This document shows positions 7,120 to 13,756 of a stretch of DNA of 45,764 bases, one piece after another (positions within the stretch are counted from its first letter, which is position 1; every line of letters starts with the position of its first letter). Location: the IMG/VR virus record IMGVR_UViG_3300032326_001228, positions 1 to 45,764 of that record, one strand, 5' to 3'. Both the position numbers and the translations under genes were made by a program. Below the pieces are notes generated by a model. The model did no database searches, was not told where the DNA came from, and worked only from the letters and a program-made list of their open reading frames with translations. Origin of the DNA: a virus.

Positions 7120-8124
7120 TTATCTAGGTTTCAATATAGTGTGAGCGGCAGTTTCTGCCCAAGTGTTCGGAAATGCTTTGGCTAAATCTGCTACCTTCAG
7201 CACAGTTCTAAGACTGATCTCTCTCAGTCTGCGTTGATGCTCCACCACAAACTCCACTATTTGATTTTCAGTTTCTGATGACAGCTCATATTCTTTCAAC
7301 ATACCATCAGTCACAATCTGTCTAATTCTCAATATCTTTTCTCTGATAGTGTCTATTGTGAGATCAATATAATGACTTCTAGATTCCAATGCTTCCAAAT
7401 GATCTCTCAATTTTTTGCTCTTAACATTATCAAATTTAATGTTGGTAATGAATATAGCAGAACCTTTGAATTCAAAACTGCTAGGCACTCCTTCTTCTCT
7501 CAGTCTGTATGCTTCTGTGTTCCAACAAATTTTTCTAGTTCTTTTGGAATCCAATGCTGCTTTTAATATGTTCAATGATAGGTCTTCTAATAAGATACTG
7601 TCGCAATCATCAAATACCAGCACATTGTCTTTCTCTTTGAAATGATACAATTTACAATACAAGCCCAACGCACTCATAGCACCTTTGACCACTTCATACT
7701 TGGGTTTACTGTCGCCCAATGTGGCTAGGATATCATGTTTCTGTAGCACTGCTTCTACTCCAAACGATTTACCCACTCCTGGAGGTCCTGACACAATCAT
7801 TGCTCTCACATCACCTCTTTTACAAGCCTTGGTCATTTCAGTTAATATGTCGAATCTTTTTCTTAATCTATCCACCACTTGTTCATCTGATTCTTCTTTG
7901 GGAGTTTCTGGTGCTTTGTCTCTCAATTGAGTTTCAGAATCCACTGATACTCTAATCTCTTTGTCTGTGGCTCCTGGAAATTCTTTAATGTCTTCCACTT
8001 TGACTGTGACGAAGCCACCTTCTTTGTGTGGATATGGATGATATGGTTTCACAAGTTCAAATACCTGATTTTCAATTTTTTTATTTCTGTAACTGCCTTC
8101 TAGAACGTATATTTGCCTTTTCAT
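7120..8124 (-). CDS. AAA+ ATPase
   Basis: A 334-residue ATPase. Walker A is GPPGVGKS (about 113-120), Walker B is VLVFDDCDS, and ITNI further on carries the sensor-1 Asn. The N-terminal 85 residues are a separate hydrophilic region with PYHPYPHKEGG. Its partner and substrate are unknown. Plausible jobs in a T4-like phage include replication, late transcription or assembly support. It is the first gene of the ligase operon and has its own host-type promoter with a leader of about 30 bases. No nuclease or helicase domain is fused to it. Confidence 0.8.
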   Translation of the reverse strand: MKRQIYVLEGSYRNKKIENQVFELVKPYHPYPHKEGGFVTVKVEDIKEFPGATDKEIRVSVDSETQLRDKAPETPKEESDEQVVDRLRKRFDILTEMTKACKRGDVRAMIVSGPPGVGKSFGVEAVLQKHDILATLGDSKPKYEVVKGAMSALGLYCKLYHFKEKDNVLVFDDCDSILLEDLSLNILKAALDSKRTRKICWNTEAYRLREEGVPSSFEFKGSAIFITNIKFDNVKSKKLRDHLEALESRSHYIDLTIDTIREKILRIRQIVTDGMLKEYELSSETENQIVEFVVEHQRRLREISLRTVLKVADLAKAFPNTWAETAAHTILKPR

Positions 8125-8159
8125 ATGTTTTGCCTATAGTTTGTTTGCCTAATATGTAT

Positions 8160-8188
8160 ATAATAACTTCTTTGAAGCAAAAAGTCAA
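8160..8188 (-). promoter_or_regulatory. host-type promoter of the AAA/ligase operon
   Basis: Minus strand: TTGACT (8188-8183), 17 bases, TATTAT (8165-8160). The ATG at 8124 is 35 bases downstream of the -10, so this early unit has a normal leader. Confidence 0.65.
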
Positions 8189-8257
8189 AATATATTGGTG
8201 CCTTAAACCCATCTAAAAGGTCATATAAATCAATGACTTAACATGGGTTGTCTTAAA

Positions 8258-8287
8258 ATAAAAAAGGGCGACTCCTAAGAGCCACCC
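8258..8287 (-). terminator. intrinsic terminator after the clpP-8313 unit
   Basis: Minus-strand stem GGGTGGCTC / GAGTCGCCC with loop TTAG, then a T-rich run. The 9-bp stem closes fully only as minus-strand RNA, where two G-U pairs form; on the plus strand they become mismatches. Confidence 0.75.
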
Positions 8288-8312
8288 TTTTTAAAACTAA
8301 CAGAAGTAGAAA

Positions 8313-8687
8313 TTAGTCTACTTGGATTAAGCCTTTAGCAATGGCCTGATAACCAGCGCCGATTACTTTTCTTGGGGCTTTACCAGTTCTGTAAACTTTA
8401 GCACCAGTTCTCTTATTTGTGTTTAAGAATACTGGGAAGCCTCTGAATCTTAGGCTTTGAATTACAGCACCTGGATTAGCGGCACCGAATCTATTTTTGA
8501 TCGCTGACGCTGTAAGAGCTTGACCAGCTTCTAAAGCGGCTTGTACTCTATCTTGGATACTAGTAGTTTTTCTCATTGAGATAACTCCTTCATTTTTTCT
8601 AGTTGTTGCATTATTCGAAACAAAGTTTCTAAATAATCTTGTTAATATATTACTAGATTTATTGGTTCTAGTCAATGTATTTTTCAT
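8313..8687 (-). CDS. winged-helix-like small DNA-binding protein
   Basis: From 8687 the protein has 124 residues; an inner ATG at 8576 (MRKTTSIQDRV) gives 87. Both starts have good ribosome sites (GGAGG and AAGGAG), so two forms may be made from one frame. The common part has helix-turn-helix character: LEAGQALTASAIKNRFG, then AANPGAVIQSLRFRGFPV and a beta-hairpin (LNTNKRTGAKVYRTG), as in winged-helix proteins. The extra N-terminal segment is basic and Asn/Thr-rich. It sits between clpP and a strong terminator. It could be a transcription or chromatin factor; no closer assignment is possible. Confidence 0.6.
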   Translation of the reverse strand: MKNTLTRTNKSSNILTRLFRNFVSNNATTRKNEGVISMRKTTSIQDRVQAALEAGQALTASAIKNRFGAANPGAVIQSLRFRGFPVFLNTNKRTGAKVYRTGKAPRKVIGAGYQAIAKGLIQVD

Positions 8688-8705
8688 AGTTGGTCCTCCG
8701 TTTTT

Positions 8706-9296
8706 TTAGTCTTTTTTAGATAGAATTTTATCTATCAATCCATACTCAAGGGATTCTTGGGCGTTCATGAATTTGTCTCTTTCCATATCAGCACTCAATT
8801 GCTCAAAGGTTTTGCCTTTGGAATTGTGATTAACATAGATCTGAGTGAGTTCCTTTTTAAGTTTAAGGATCTCTTGAGCATGAATTTGTATGTCTGTGGC
8901 TTGACCTTGAGTGCCACCTGATGGTTGGTGTATCATGTGTCTAGCATGTTTTAGCATGTATCTGTGTCCGGCTTCACCTGATTGTGCCAATAGACTGCCC
9001 ATAGAGCAAGCCTGACCAATCACATAGGTGTACACTGGAGATTTGATGTATTGCATGGTATCGTAGATTCCTAAACCTGCTGTGACCAATCCTCCTGGTG
9101 AATTGATATAAAAATGTATGGGTTTGACTGCTTCACTTTCTAAAAATAAAAGTTGACTCACTATAAGACTGGCACTGATTGGATTCACATCTGTATCCAA
9201 CATCACTAATCTATCTTTGAGCAGTCGACTGTATATGTCGTAGGAACGTTCTCCTCTGGCTTCTTGTTCTATAACTATGGGTACTAATGATGGCAT
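8706..9296 (-). CDS. clpP: ATP-dependent Clp protease proteolytic subunit ClpP
   Basis: A 196-residue serine peptidase, the full length of bacterial ClpP. The triad is complete: Ser98 in QACSMGS, His123 in MIHQPSGG, Asp174 in ERDKF. INSPGGL (65-71) forms the oxyanion strand. It would form tetradecamers, alone or mixed with host subunits, and needs an unfoldase (ClpX or ClpA), none of which is in the window, so host unfoldases are the likely partners. Its ATG directly follows the stop of the 70-residue gene upstream, under a leaderless early promoter. Context: ClpS, tmRNA and Hsp20 are also phage-encoded nearby. Confidence 0.95.
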   Translation of the reverse strand: MPSLVPIVIEQEARGERSYDIYSRLLKDRLVMLDTDVNPISASLIVSQLLFLESEAVKPIHFYINSPGGLVTAGLGIYDTMQYIKSPVYTYVIGQACSMGSLLAQSGEAGHRYMLKHARHMIHQPSGGTQGQATDIQIHAQEILKLKKELTQIYVNHNSKGKTFEQLSADMERDKFMNAQESLEYGLIDKILSKKD

Positions 9297-9509
9297 CTAT
9301 TTGGGTCCTTTCGCAGTAAATTCTAGTTTGGCCATGTTGCCTACATATTGATCATGTTTGGCATCATATCTCATTGTGAGCCTAATGGATCGCTCCACGG
9401 CCACATTTAAAAATTGTCTAGGTTTGAATTCCAACACTTCTGCCATCACTGTTTTATCTGTGTCTGAACAGTACACTGGAATTTTATCTGTGTAAGTTGT
9501 TTGATTCAT
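9297..9509 (-). CDS. small hypothetical protein upstream of ClpP
   Basis: A 70-residue protein starting MNQTTYTDKI. The sequence is rich in beta-branched and charged residues (AEVLEFKPRQFLNVAVERSIRL) and ends TAKGPK. No family recognised. An in-frame GTG codon 15 bases upstream overlaps the -10 box, so the ATG at 9509 is the true start, six bases after TATAAT. It is the promoter-proximal gene of the clpP unit and its stop touches the clpP start, so it may set the level of ClpP translation. Confidence 0.65.
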   Translation of the reverse strand: MNQTTYTDKIPVYCSDTDKTVMAEVLEFKPRQFLNVAVERSIRLTMRYDAKHDQYVGNMAKLEFTAKGPK

Positions 9510-9515
9510 ATGTGT

Positions 9516-9544
9516 ATTATACACTCTTAATCTTCATTTGTAAA
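9516..9544 (-). promoter_or_regulatory. host-type early promoter of the clpP unit
   Basis: Minus strand: TTTACA (9544-9539), 17 bases, TATAAT (9521-9516), then 6 bases to the ATG at 9509; predicted leaderless. Confidence 0.72.
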
Positions 9545-9724
9545 GTTTAATTTTTCAAAAAAGATATAATAAAGAACGTCAAAAATTATAAAATTGTTAA
9601 AATAATGAATACTGTCCAGTTGTCTATCCAAAATATACATGGGCATAAACACAGTGATCATCATCATCAATATGCCGTAGTGAATTACTCGGTGTTCTGG
9701 AACCCGATACAGCAGCCAATCCAT
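9527..9724 (-). CDS. small membrane protein
   Basis: A 65-residue protein with a hydrophobic segment at about 15-33 (HYGILMMMITVFMPMYILD) and a second semi-hydrophobic one near 42-55 (FNNFIIFDVLYYIFF). It begins eight bases after the bS21 stop, so it is probably co-transcribed with it. Its 3' end overlaps the -35 region of the clpP-unit promoter. No function can be assigned; the reading frame is short and its reality rests on spacing and hydrophobicity. Confidence 0.45.
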   Translation of the reverse strand: MDWLLYRVPEHRVIHYGILMMMITVFMPMYILDRQLDSIHYFNNFIIFDVLYYIFFEKLNFTNED

Positions 9725-9732
9725 TTTGTGAA

Positions 9733-9930
9733 TTATCTTAATTGCTCTCTAAGTTTCTTAGCCCGTTTCCAATTAGAGATATTCTTTTTGCGTTCTTCTC
9801 TTTTTTTGGCACTAGGCTTCAAGTAGAACTCTTTAGATTTTAATAATTGAAAAAATCCATCACGTTTTTGTTTTTTCTTAAGAATACGCAATGCCTTTTC
9901 TACATTATTGTTTCTTACTTCAACTTTCAT
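9733..9930 (-). CDS. rpsU: ribosomal protein bS21
   Basis: A 65-residue bS21 homologue. KVEVRNNNVEKALRILKKK (2-20) matches the start of bacterial bS21, and the Lys/Arg-rich rest (PSAKKREERKKNISNWKRAKK) is the rRNA-binding helix. In the cell bS21 joins the 30S platform near the anti-Shine-Dalgarno region and affects initiation. Phage copies of bS21 are known, including from pelagiphages, and may replace the host copy. It has its own host-type promoter (9964-9992) with a leader of about 27 bases and no clear ribosome site. Full length for the family. Confidence 0.92.
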   Translation of the reverse strand: MKVEVRNNNVEKALRILKKKQKRDGFFQLLKSKEFYLKPSAKKREERKKNISNWKRAKKLREQLR

Positions 9931-9963
9931 TCAGTGTTTTTTAGTTTGTGTTAAATATACTAA

Positions 9964-9992
9964 AATATAGCACTATTTGGTGCCTAAGTCAA
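9964..9992 (-). promoter_or_regulatory. host-type promoter of the bS21 gene
   Basis: Minus strand: TTGACT (9992-9987), 17 bases, TATATT (9969-9964). Confidence 0.68.
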
Positions 9993-10010
9993 CCTTAAGA
10001 TAAGTAATAT

Positions 10011-10190
10011 ATGTCCAAAAAGAGTTTAAGACAGATTAGAAGAATAGAAGCCAAAGCGGACAAAGAAATGTCTTATAAATCTTGGACAAAAAACAAATCT
10101 TTTGCGAAGAAAACATCAGAGTCAGAAGTTTTACCAAAAGATGAAATAATCACCCTAGAACACCTGACTAATCCAAATATTGATAAATAA
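10011..10190 (+). CDS. small basic hypothetical protein
   Basis: A 59-residue plus-strand frame that starts MSKKSLRQIRRIEAKAD, is Lys/Ser-rich in the middle and ends in a more acidic tail (LPKDEIITLEHLTN). It occupies the gap between the divergent bS21 promoter and the convergent protease-like gene, ends three bases before that gene's stop, and has no rival frame. There is no clear ribosome site; an AT-rich stretch lies directly before the ATG. Moderately supported; function unknown. Confidence 0.45.
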   Translation: MSKKSLRQIRRIEAKADKEMSYKSWTKNKSFAKKTSESEVLPKDEIITLEHLTNPNIDK

Positions 10191-10193
10191 GAG

Positions 10194-10655
10194 CTATCTA
10201 CTTAAACTTAATCCAAACTTTTTGAAACGATTCTTCCAAGCATAGAAGCTGTCATTGTGATTGGCTGTGGAATCTTGTTCCACGGTCATTTGATATAAAT
10301 GAATCATTTCATGTGCTAATGTTTCAATATAATCTCTCCAAGTGTCAAATCTGTGGTGCATTTCAATCACGTATTTTATGGTGGGGTTATGATAGGGTAT
10401 TTTCTTTTGGTCCCATTCACCTTTGCGTCCCAATACTCTAGCGTCCCAATTGGCCACGCATTGTCCAAATAAGAGTTTCTTTTGACTTACTGTGATCTTG
10501 GGTCTTTTTAATCGAGATTCAAATATTTCTCGATTGATTATATTGAACCAAATTTTAGTTTGTGGTTCAGTGGGTCTAAAATCTTTGATGTGAGTATGGC
10601 GATGCAACGCATGTTTAATCCTATTAACATGAGCAAATGAACTCTTTTTTTTCAT
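10194..10655 (-). CDS. SprT-like zinc metallopeptidase-fold protein
   Basis: A 153-residue protein with AHEMIHLYQ (114-122), the HExxH zinc motif, and a third likely ligand His133 in NHNDSF, the arrangement of SprT/Spartan-like domains. The N-terminal half is basic. SprT-like proteins cut DNA-bound proteins or act as small metalloproteases, but the phage substrate is unknown. It lies downstream of another HExxH gene and a 35-residue membrane peptide in one operon. The C-terminal zinc ribbon of cellular SprT is absent, so this is a minimal catalytic domain. Confidence 0.75.
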   Translation of the reverse strand: MKKKSSFAHVNRIKHALHRHTHIKDFRPTEPQTKIWFNIINREIFESRLKRPKITVSQKKLLFGQCVANWDARVLGRKGEWDQKKIPYHNPTIKYVIEMHHRFDTWRDYIETLAHEMIHLYQMTVEQDSTANHNDSFYAWKNRFKKFGLSLSR

Positions 10656-10679
10656 AGTAGCACACCTGATATTTCAGCA

Positions 10680-10787
10680 TTATTTAAGTATTCCCCACAG
10701 GCAAAGCACCATCAACACCAACATTATTGTTAAAACTGAATAAAAAAACTTGATTAAACTGGGAGTTTTATTCTGTGTTTTAGACAT
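10680..10787 (-). CDS. 35-residue single-helix membrane peptide
   Basis: MSKTQNKTPSLIKFF followed by a transmembrane helix (SVLTIMLVLMVLCLWGI) and a short LK end. The ATG at 10787 lies just inside the 3' part of the preceding gene, with GGAG four to five bases upstream, and the stop is 25 bases before the next start. Spacing, ribosome site and strong hydrophobicity support a real micro-gene. The topology (basic N-terminus, one helix) fits a membrane modulator; no function is known. Confidence 0.55.
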   Translation of the reverse strand: MSKTQNKTPSLIKFFYSVLTIMLVLMVLCLWGILK

Positions 10788-11262
10788 ATTGCTCCTGTGT
10801 CCAAGATTCTTTGCTCAAATCACAGTGTTCAGCCCATCTAATGAATAATCCTAATTCTTTACCATGTGCTTCTATCTCCCATGGGCGATCCCAATACTGC
10901 CACTTCATTAAATCTATCGATTTCTTCTTCCATTGCACAATGTTAGGGTCGTTGGTGTCACACATTTCCCCCATAGCATACTGTTTAAGATGAACCATTT
11001 CATGAGCAATGGATTCCATAATGCGTCTCAGTGGCACTGTGCTGTCCACAGTGATGGTAAATTCTCTAGGTTTATTTGCTCTGTCATCAAAATCTATTTC
11101 AGCCAACATGCCGTCTTCTTTGTACAATGTTCTACTGAATTCTATGTCCACTGTTAATTTCTCTATTAGTTTTTTGTCCAATAATAATTCAGCTGAATAT
11201 CTTGTGATACTTTCTGCTAGGTCTTTGAGTTTGGCACTGCCGCCTGTGATGGAAATAATCAT
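10780..11262 (-). CDS. HExxH metallopeptidase-like protein
   Basis: A 160-residue protein with SIAHEMVHLKQYAMGE (84-99), the HExxH motif in a helix, and RPWEIEAHGKE further on, where the Glu/His pair could complete the zinc site. The N-terminal part (MIISITGGSAKLKDLAE) is a separate small beta-alpha unit. Its arrangement resembles small phage metalloproteases of the SprT-like superfamily. It shares the operon with the protein at 10194-10655 but the two are not close copies. The upstream gene overlaps its start by four bases. Confidence 0.7.
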   Translation of the reverse strand: MIISITGGSAKLKDLAESITRYSAELLLDKKLIEKLTVDIEFSRTLYKEDGMLAEIDFDDRANKPREFTITVDSTVPLRRIMESIAHEMVHLKQYAMGEMCDTNDPNIVQWKKKSIDLMKWQYWDRPWEIEAHGKELGLFIRWAEHCDLSKESWTQEQYV

Positions 11263-11444
11263 TTTTGTATTAAATCGTAAGTGTTAGCAATCTCTTTAGC
11301 CAATGTTTGTATGTCATTGATTAAAAATCTTAACTCCTCTTCAGACACTGTGCAAGGTATTTCGTTAATCAATCGGTTTAATTCCAGAGATTTTTCGTAC
11401 ATGGCTTGTACTTTTTTAATCACAAGATGATAGGTTGTCTGCAT
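11259..11444 (-). CDS. small helical protein, leaderless early gene
   Basis: A 61-residue all-helical protein (MQTTYHLVIKKVQAMYEKS..., EEELRFLINDIQTLAKEIAN). Two tandem ATGs, 11447 and 11444, are both in frame; the second is six bases after the TATATT box and is preferred by comparison with the other leaderless genes. No domain is recognised. It opens the operon of two HExxH proteins and could be their regulator or an antitoxin-like partner, though nothing direct supports that. Confidence 0.55.
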   Translation of the reverse strand: MQTTYHLVIKKVQAMYEKSLELNRLINEIPCTVSEEELRFLINDIQTLAKEIANTYDLIQK

Positions 11445-11450
11445 CATTAT

Positions 11451-11479
11451 AATATAACAGGATTGCCAACACAAGTCAA
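11451..11479 (-). promoter_or_regulatory. host-type promoter of the HExxH operon
   Basis: Minus strand: TTGACT (11479-11474), 17 bases, TATATT (11456-11451), 6 bases to the ATG at 11444. Confidence 0.68.
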
Positions 11480-11492
11480 ACTGTGTAGGGCC

Positions 11493-11521
11493 AAAAAAAG
11501 TCACAGTTTATGCGACTTTTT
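11493..11521 (-). terminator. terminator after the bilin reductase gene
   Basis: Minus strand: AAAAAGTC, an 11-base middle, GACTTTTTTT. The stem ends in a T run, nine bases after the stop of the gene at 11530. Confidence 0.65.
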
Positions 11522-11529
11522 GCTGTGGT

Positions 11530-12225
11530 TTATCGTATTTTTGGAAACAATGCGTCGGTGCAGAACAATTCCACATCTGCTTCAGCCAAACCTAAACTTT
11601 TCATCACTCTAGGTGTGTGTGGGTTCTGTTGTTGATTGTGACAATAATAATTTTGTGCTTCAATGGTATCTGCTTCTTTGGCTGTGTGAGCATATTGTCC
11701 TATGCTATCAAAATACACTTGTAGGTTGTTCACTGCAAGATTCACAATGGCTGTGGCTTCTTCATCGGTTTGCACATTGCCTGCAGCAATCATACTGCCT
11801 GAAAATATGTTCAATGCCCATTCTGGCAATTTTCTTTTCTTAGTGGGTACAAATTCTGACACTGCTTGATGATACCATTCTATCAATGGATGGTTTTCTC
11901 CGCCTGAACTGCGTGAAAAGTCATGAAATGCGCCAGTCATTTTGTGTTCTCCAGCAATCACATCAAATCCATAGATAGGACCATTGTTGTGCAAATGTGG
12001 AAATACACACACATGCATCATCCATAAGCCTTTGGATTGTCTAGCATCCACCACGTCTATATGACATCGACGACAGTGTTCGGTTTCCCATACTCTATTG
12101 ATCCAACCATTTTCAGGTTGATTGAATCTGCTCATGCCGGGTTCTTGAATCTCTCGACCTCGCAAATCAAATTCTTTGATGATATTATCCTTGCATTCTA
12201 TAAGGATATTCCAGATACTGCTCAT
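11530..12225 (-). CDS. pcyX: ferredoxin-dependent bilin reductase (PcyX/PebS-like)
   Basis: A 231-residue member of the ferredoxin-dependent bilin reductase family, which reduces biliverdin IX-alpha using electrons from ferredoxin. Seen: CVFPHLHNNGPIYGFDVIAG (73-92) with Asp88, the position of the catalytic Asp; GAFHDFS (98-104); the HNQQQNPHTPRVMKSLG segment (196-212); and Asp224 in CTDALF near the end. Phage members PebS and PcyX make phycoerythrobilin by a four-electron reduction; the setting outside a cyanophage-like gene set suggests PcyX, but a phylogeny is needed. It is the last gene after clpS, hemO and a 60-residue gene, and ends at a terminator. Reductant would come from host ferredoxin. 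Confidence 0.85.
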   Translation of the reverse strand: MSSIWNILIECKDNIIKEFDLRGREIQEPGMSRFNQPENGWINRVWETEHCRRCHIDVVDARQSKGLWMMHVCVFPHLHNNGPIYGFDVIAGEHKMTGAFHDFSRSSGGENHPLIEWYHQAVSEFVPTKKRKLPEWALNIFSGSMIAAGNVQTDEEATAIVNLAVNNLQVYFDSIGQYAHTAKEADTIEAQNYYCHNQQQNPHTPRVMKSLGLAEADVELFCTDALFPKIR

Positions 12226-12226
12226 A

Positions 12227-12409
12227 TTAATATTCTTCTGGTAGACCTTTGAGCTCTCTCACTCTGTCTTTCAGTGTGTCTATGGTGGTGTAGATATGAC
12301 CTGTGTCGTGTTCTTGAATCTGTGTTTTAAAATAACTTATTTCATCTTCCAACACTTTTATTTTGATAAGATTACCCGGGAAGTCTTTGAATTTTTTCTT
12401 TTTAGTCAT
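12227..12409 (-). CDS. small coiled-coil protein between hemO and the bilin reductase
   Basis: A 60-residue protein: basic start MTKKKKFKDFPGN, then a helix with heptad character (KVLEDEISYFKTQIQEHD), a short break (TGHIYTT) and a second helix (IDTLKDRVRELK). It overlaps the hemO 3' end by eight bases and its stop is one base before the bilin reductase start, so it is tightly coupled to both. It might be an accessory or scaffold for the heme-to-bilin step, or just a passenger. No family recognised. Confidence 0.6.
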   Translation of the reverse strand: MTKKKKFKDFPGNLIKIKVLEDEISYFKTQIQEHDTGHIYTTIDTLKDRVRELKGLPEEY

Positions 12410-12932
12410 TGATCATTTCTTTAAACAAGGCAGTGGCAAATTCAAAACATTTCTTTGCTTCATCTGCCATTGAATCATTGATCTTGGATCTGATAACTTC
12501 TTTGGCCTTATCTCTGTTTTCAAAATCAAACATTTTACCCAGTCCAGGCACTTTTTTGCGAATCATCTGACCACCAGACAGATCTCCCATGTGTCGCACA
12601 TAGATATGCGCCATCAATGCAGTTGGATTGTCTTTGATTGTTTTAAGATGTGCAAGATATTCTTTCACACTGGATTTAATTTCTGGCACAGTATCATCCT
12701 GCCATAATTCTTTAAAATCTTCATAAATTTTTGGAGCTCTTCGCACATCAGGCATGTCATTGAACAATCCATGTGACATAGCCATAGCCTCCAACAGATC
12801 ATAAGAATTAAATTGATTGAATAAAAATTCTGCGTAAAGTTTGGGATCTATGCTGCCTGAAAACATAACCTTCACAAACTTTTGACGCTCTGCGTTTTTG
12901 TGATGTTCCCAAGTGAGATCTTTAAGGCTCAT
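12402..12932 (-). CDS. heme oxygenase (HO-1 type)
   Basis: A 176-residue heme oxygenase that opens heme to biliverdin IX-alpha, CO and free iron using ferredoxin-derived electrons. Seen: EHHKNAE (9-15) with the proximal His, and GDLSGGQMI (116-124), the distal helix signature of the HO-1 family. It is shorter than cyanobacterial HO1 (about 240) because the C-terminal tail is missing, as in other phage copies. It sits two bases after clpS and before the bilin reductase, so substrate and product enzymes are co-expressed. The released iron could serve phage ribonucleotide reductase and the 2OG-Fe(II) oxygenases. Confidence 0.93.
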   Translation of the reverse strand: MSLKDLTWEHHKNAERQKFVKVMFSGSIDPKLYAEFLFNQFNSYDLLEAMAMSHGLFNDMPDVRRAPKIYEDFKELWQDDTVPEIKSSVKEYLAHLKTIKDNPTALMAHIYVRHMGDLSGGQMIRKKVPGLGKMFDFENRDKAKEVIRSKINDSMADEAKKCFEFATALFKEMIND

Positions 12933-12934
12933 GA

Positions 12935-13237
12935 TTATTCCATTCTTACTTGTAGGGGGAATCCTCTGCTTCTAGATTCTTCTATGGCTTCTTTGGTTTT
13001 TTGTTCTGCCACTTCGAAACTGTATGCTCCCACCACACTGCTGCCTTCGGTGTGTATCTTCAGTGTGATCTCTTTGGCTGATTCTTCTGTGTGTTTGAAT
13101 ATTTTTATTAGTAATTCCACCACAAAGTCCACAGGAGTGATGTCATCGTTCAGCATTATGACCTTGACCGGTTCTGGTTCCAGCACTATCTGCTGAACCT
13201 TCTCATCAATCACCACATCTGTTTTGGTTTTGCTCAT
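12935..13237 (-). CDS. clpS: ClpS N-end-rule adaptor
   Basis: A 100-residue ClpS. VKVIMLNDDITPVDFVVELL (24-43) holds the substrate-pocket Asn30-Asp31-Asp32, and His62 in KIHTEG matches the other pocket residue. RGFPLQVRME ends the core. ClpS hands proteins with bulky N-terminal residues to ClpAP. No clpA is visible, so it would recruit host ClpA. It leads the hemO/bilin reductase operon, an unusual pairing. The ATG is eight bases from an ACTAAATA late-type box that overlaps the hairpin behind hsp20. Confidence 0.93.
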   Translation of the reverse strand: MSKTKTDVVIDEKVQQIVLEPEPVKVIMLNDDITPVDFVVELLIKIFKHTEESAKEITLKIHTEGSSVVGAYSFEVAEQKTKEAIEESRSRGFPLQVRME

Positions 13238-13245
13238 ATATTTTA

Positions 13246-13253
13246 TATTTAGT
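13246..13253 (-). promoter_or_regulatory. late-type promoter of the clpS-hemO-pcyX operon
   Basis: Minus-strand ACTAAATA, 8 bases before the ATG at 13237, overlapping the end of the hsp20 hairpin. Confidence 0.5.
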
Positions 13254-13276
13254 TAGGGCGTGTTGCCACGCCCTAA
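13253..13276. terminator. perfect hairpin after hsp20
   Basis: Ten-base perfect inverted repeat TTAGGGCGTG / CACGCCCTAA with a 4-base loop, nine bases after the hsp20 stop. There is no long T run on the minus strand, so termination may be partial and let hsp20 transcripts reach clpS. Confidence 0.6.
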
Positions 13277-13284
13277 GATTTGTA

Positions 13285-13731
13285 TTATAGGATTTCGATG
13301 GTTCTAAGTTTTTTAGACTCAGGTACTATCTTTTCCAGTGATATGGTTAAAAGACCATCCTTAAGCTCAGCGCCTTTGATTTCGATATCATCAGCGATGG
13401 CAAACGATCTTTCAAAATATCTACTAGCGATGCCTTTGTGTAATATTTCACCATTGGCGTCTTTTGATTCTGTGTTTTCCAATCTTTTGGATTTCACAGT
13501 CAATTGACCTTCTTCCACAGTTACTTCAATGTCTTTCTTGTTGTAACCTGCAAGCGCCAATTCAATATTGAACTGATTTCTGCCAGTTCTAACAATATTG
13601 TATGGTGGATAGTTCACAGCAGGAGCCATTATATCTCCTTCAAACATTCTTTCGAAATGATCAAAGAAGTTATCAAAGCCCACTGTAACGGGTCTCAGTT
13701 GATTAAAGATAGTTAGTGCTCTATTGTTCAT
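13285..13731 (-). CDS. small heat-shock protein, Hsp20/alpha-crystallin family
   Basis: A 148-residue IbpA-like chaperone. The alpha-crystallin domain spans about 40-135 (NQFNIELALAGYNKKDIEVTVEEGQL, LTISLEKIVPES) and the C-terminal IEIL supplies the I-x-I/L oligomer motif. It would hold unfolded proteins in the infected cell. Start 13731 has a strong AAGGAG site. A host-type promoter (13812-13840) and a structured leader with two inverted repeats lie upstream; cellular hsp20 genes often use leader RNA thermometers, so heat control is possible. Small Hsps are common in marine T4-like phages. Confidence 0.93.
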   Translation of the reverse strand: MNNRALTIFNQLRPVTVGFDNFFDHFERMFEGDIMAPAVNYPPYNIVRTGRNQFNIELALAGYNKKDIEVTVEEGQLTVKSKRLENTESKDANGEILHKGIASRYFERSFAIADDIEIKGAELKDGLLTISLEKIVPESKKLRTIEIL

Positions 13732-13756
13732 AGTTTTCTCCTTTTTAGCGAGTTAT

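Noticed and set aside
8200-8258. Inverted repeat AACCCAT / ATGGGTT upstream of the 8258 terminator
   Set aside because: Arms are short and widely spaced and lie outside any transcript needing a second terminator; likely chance.
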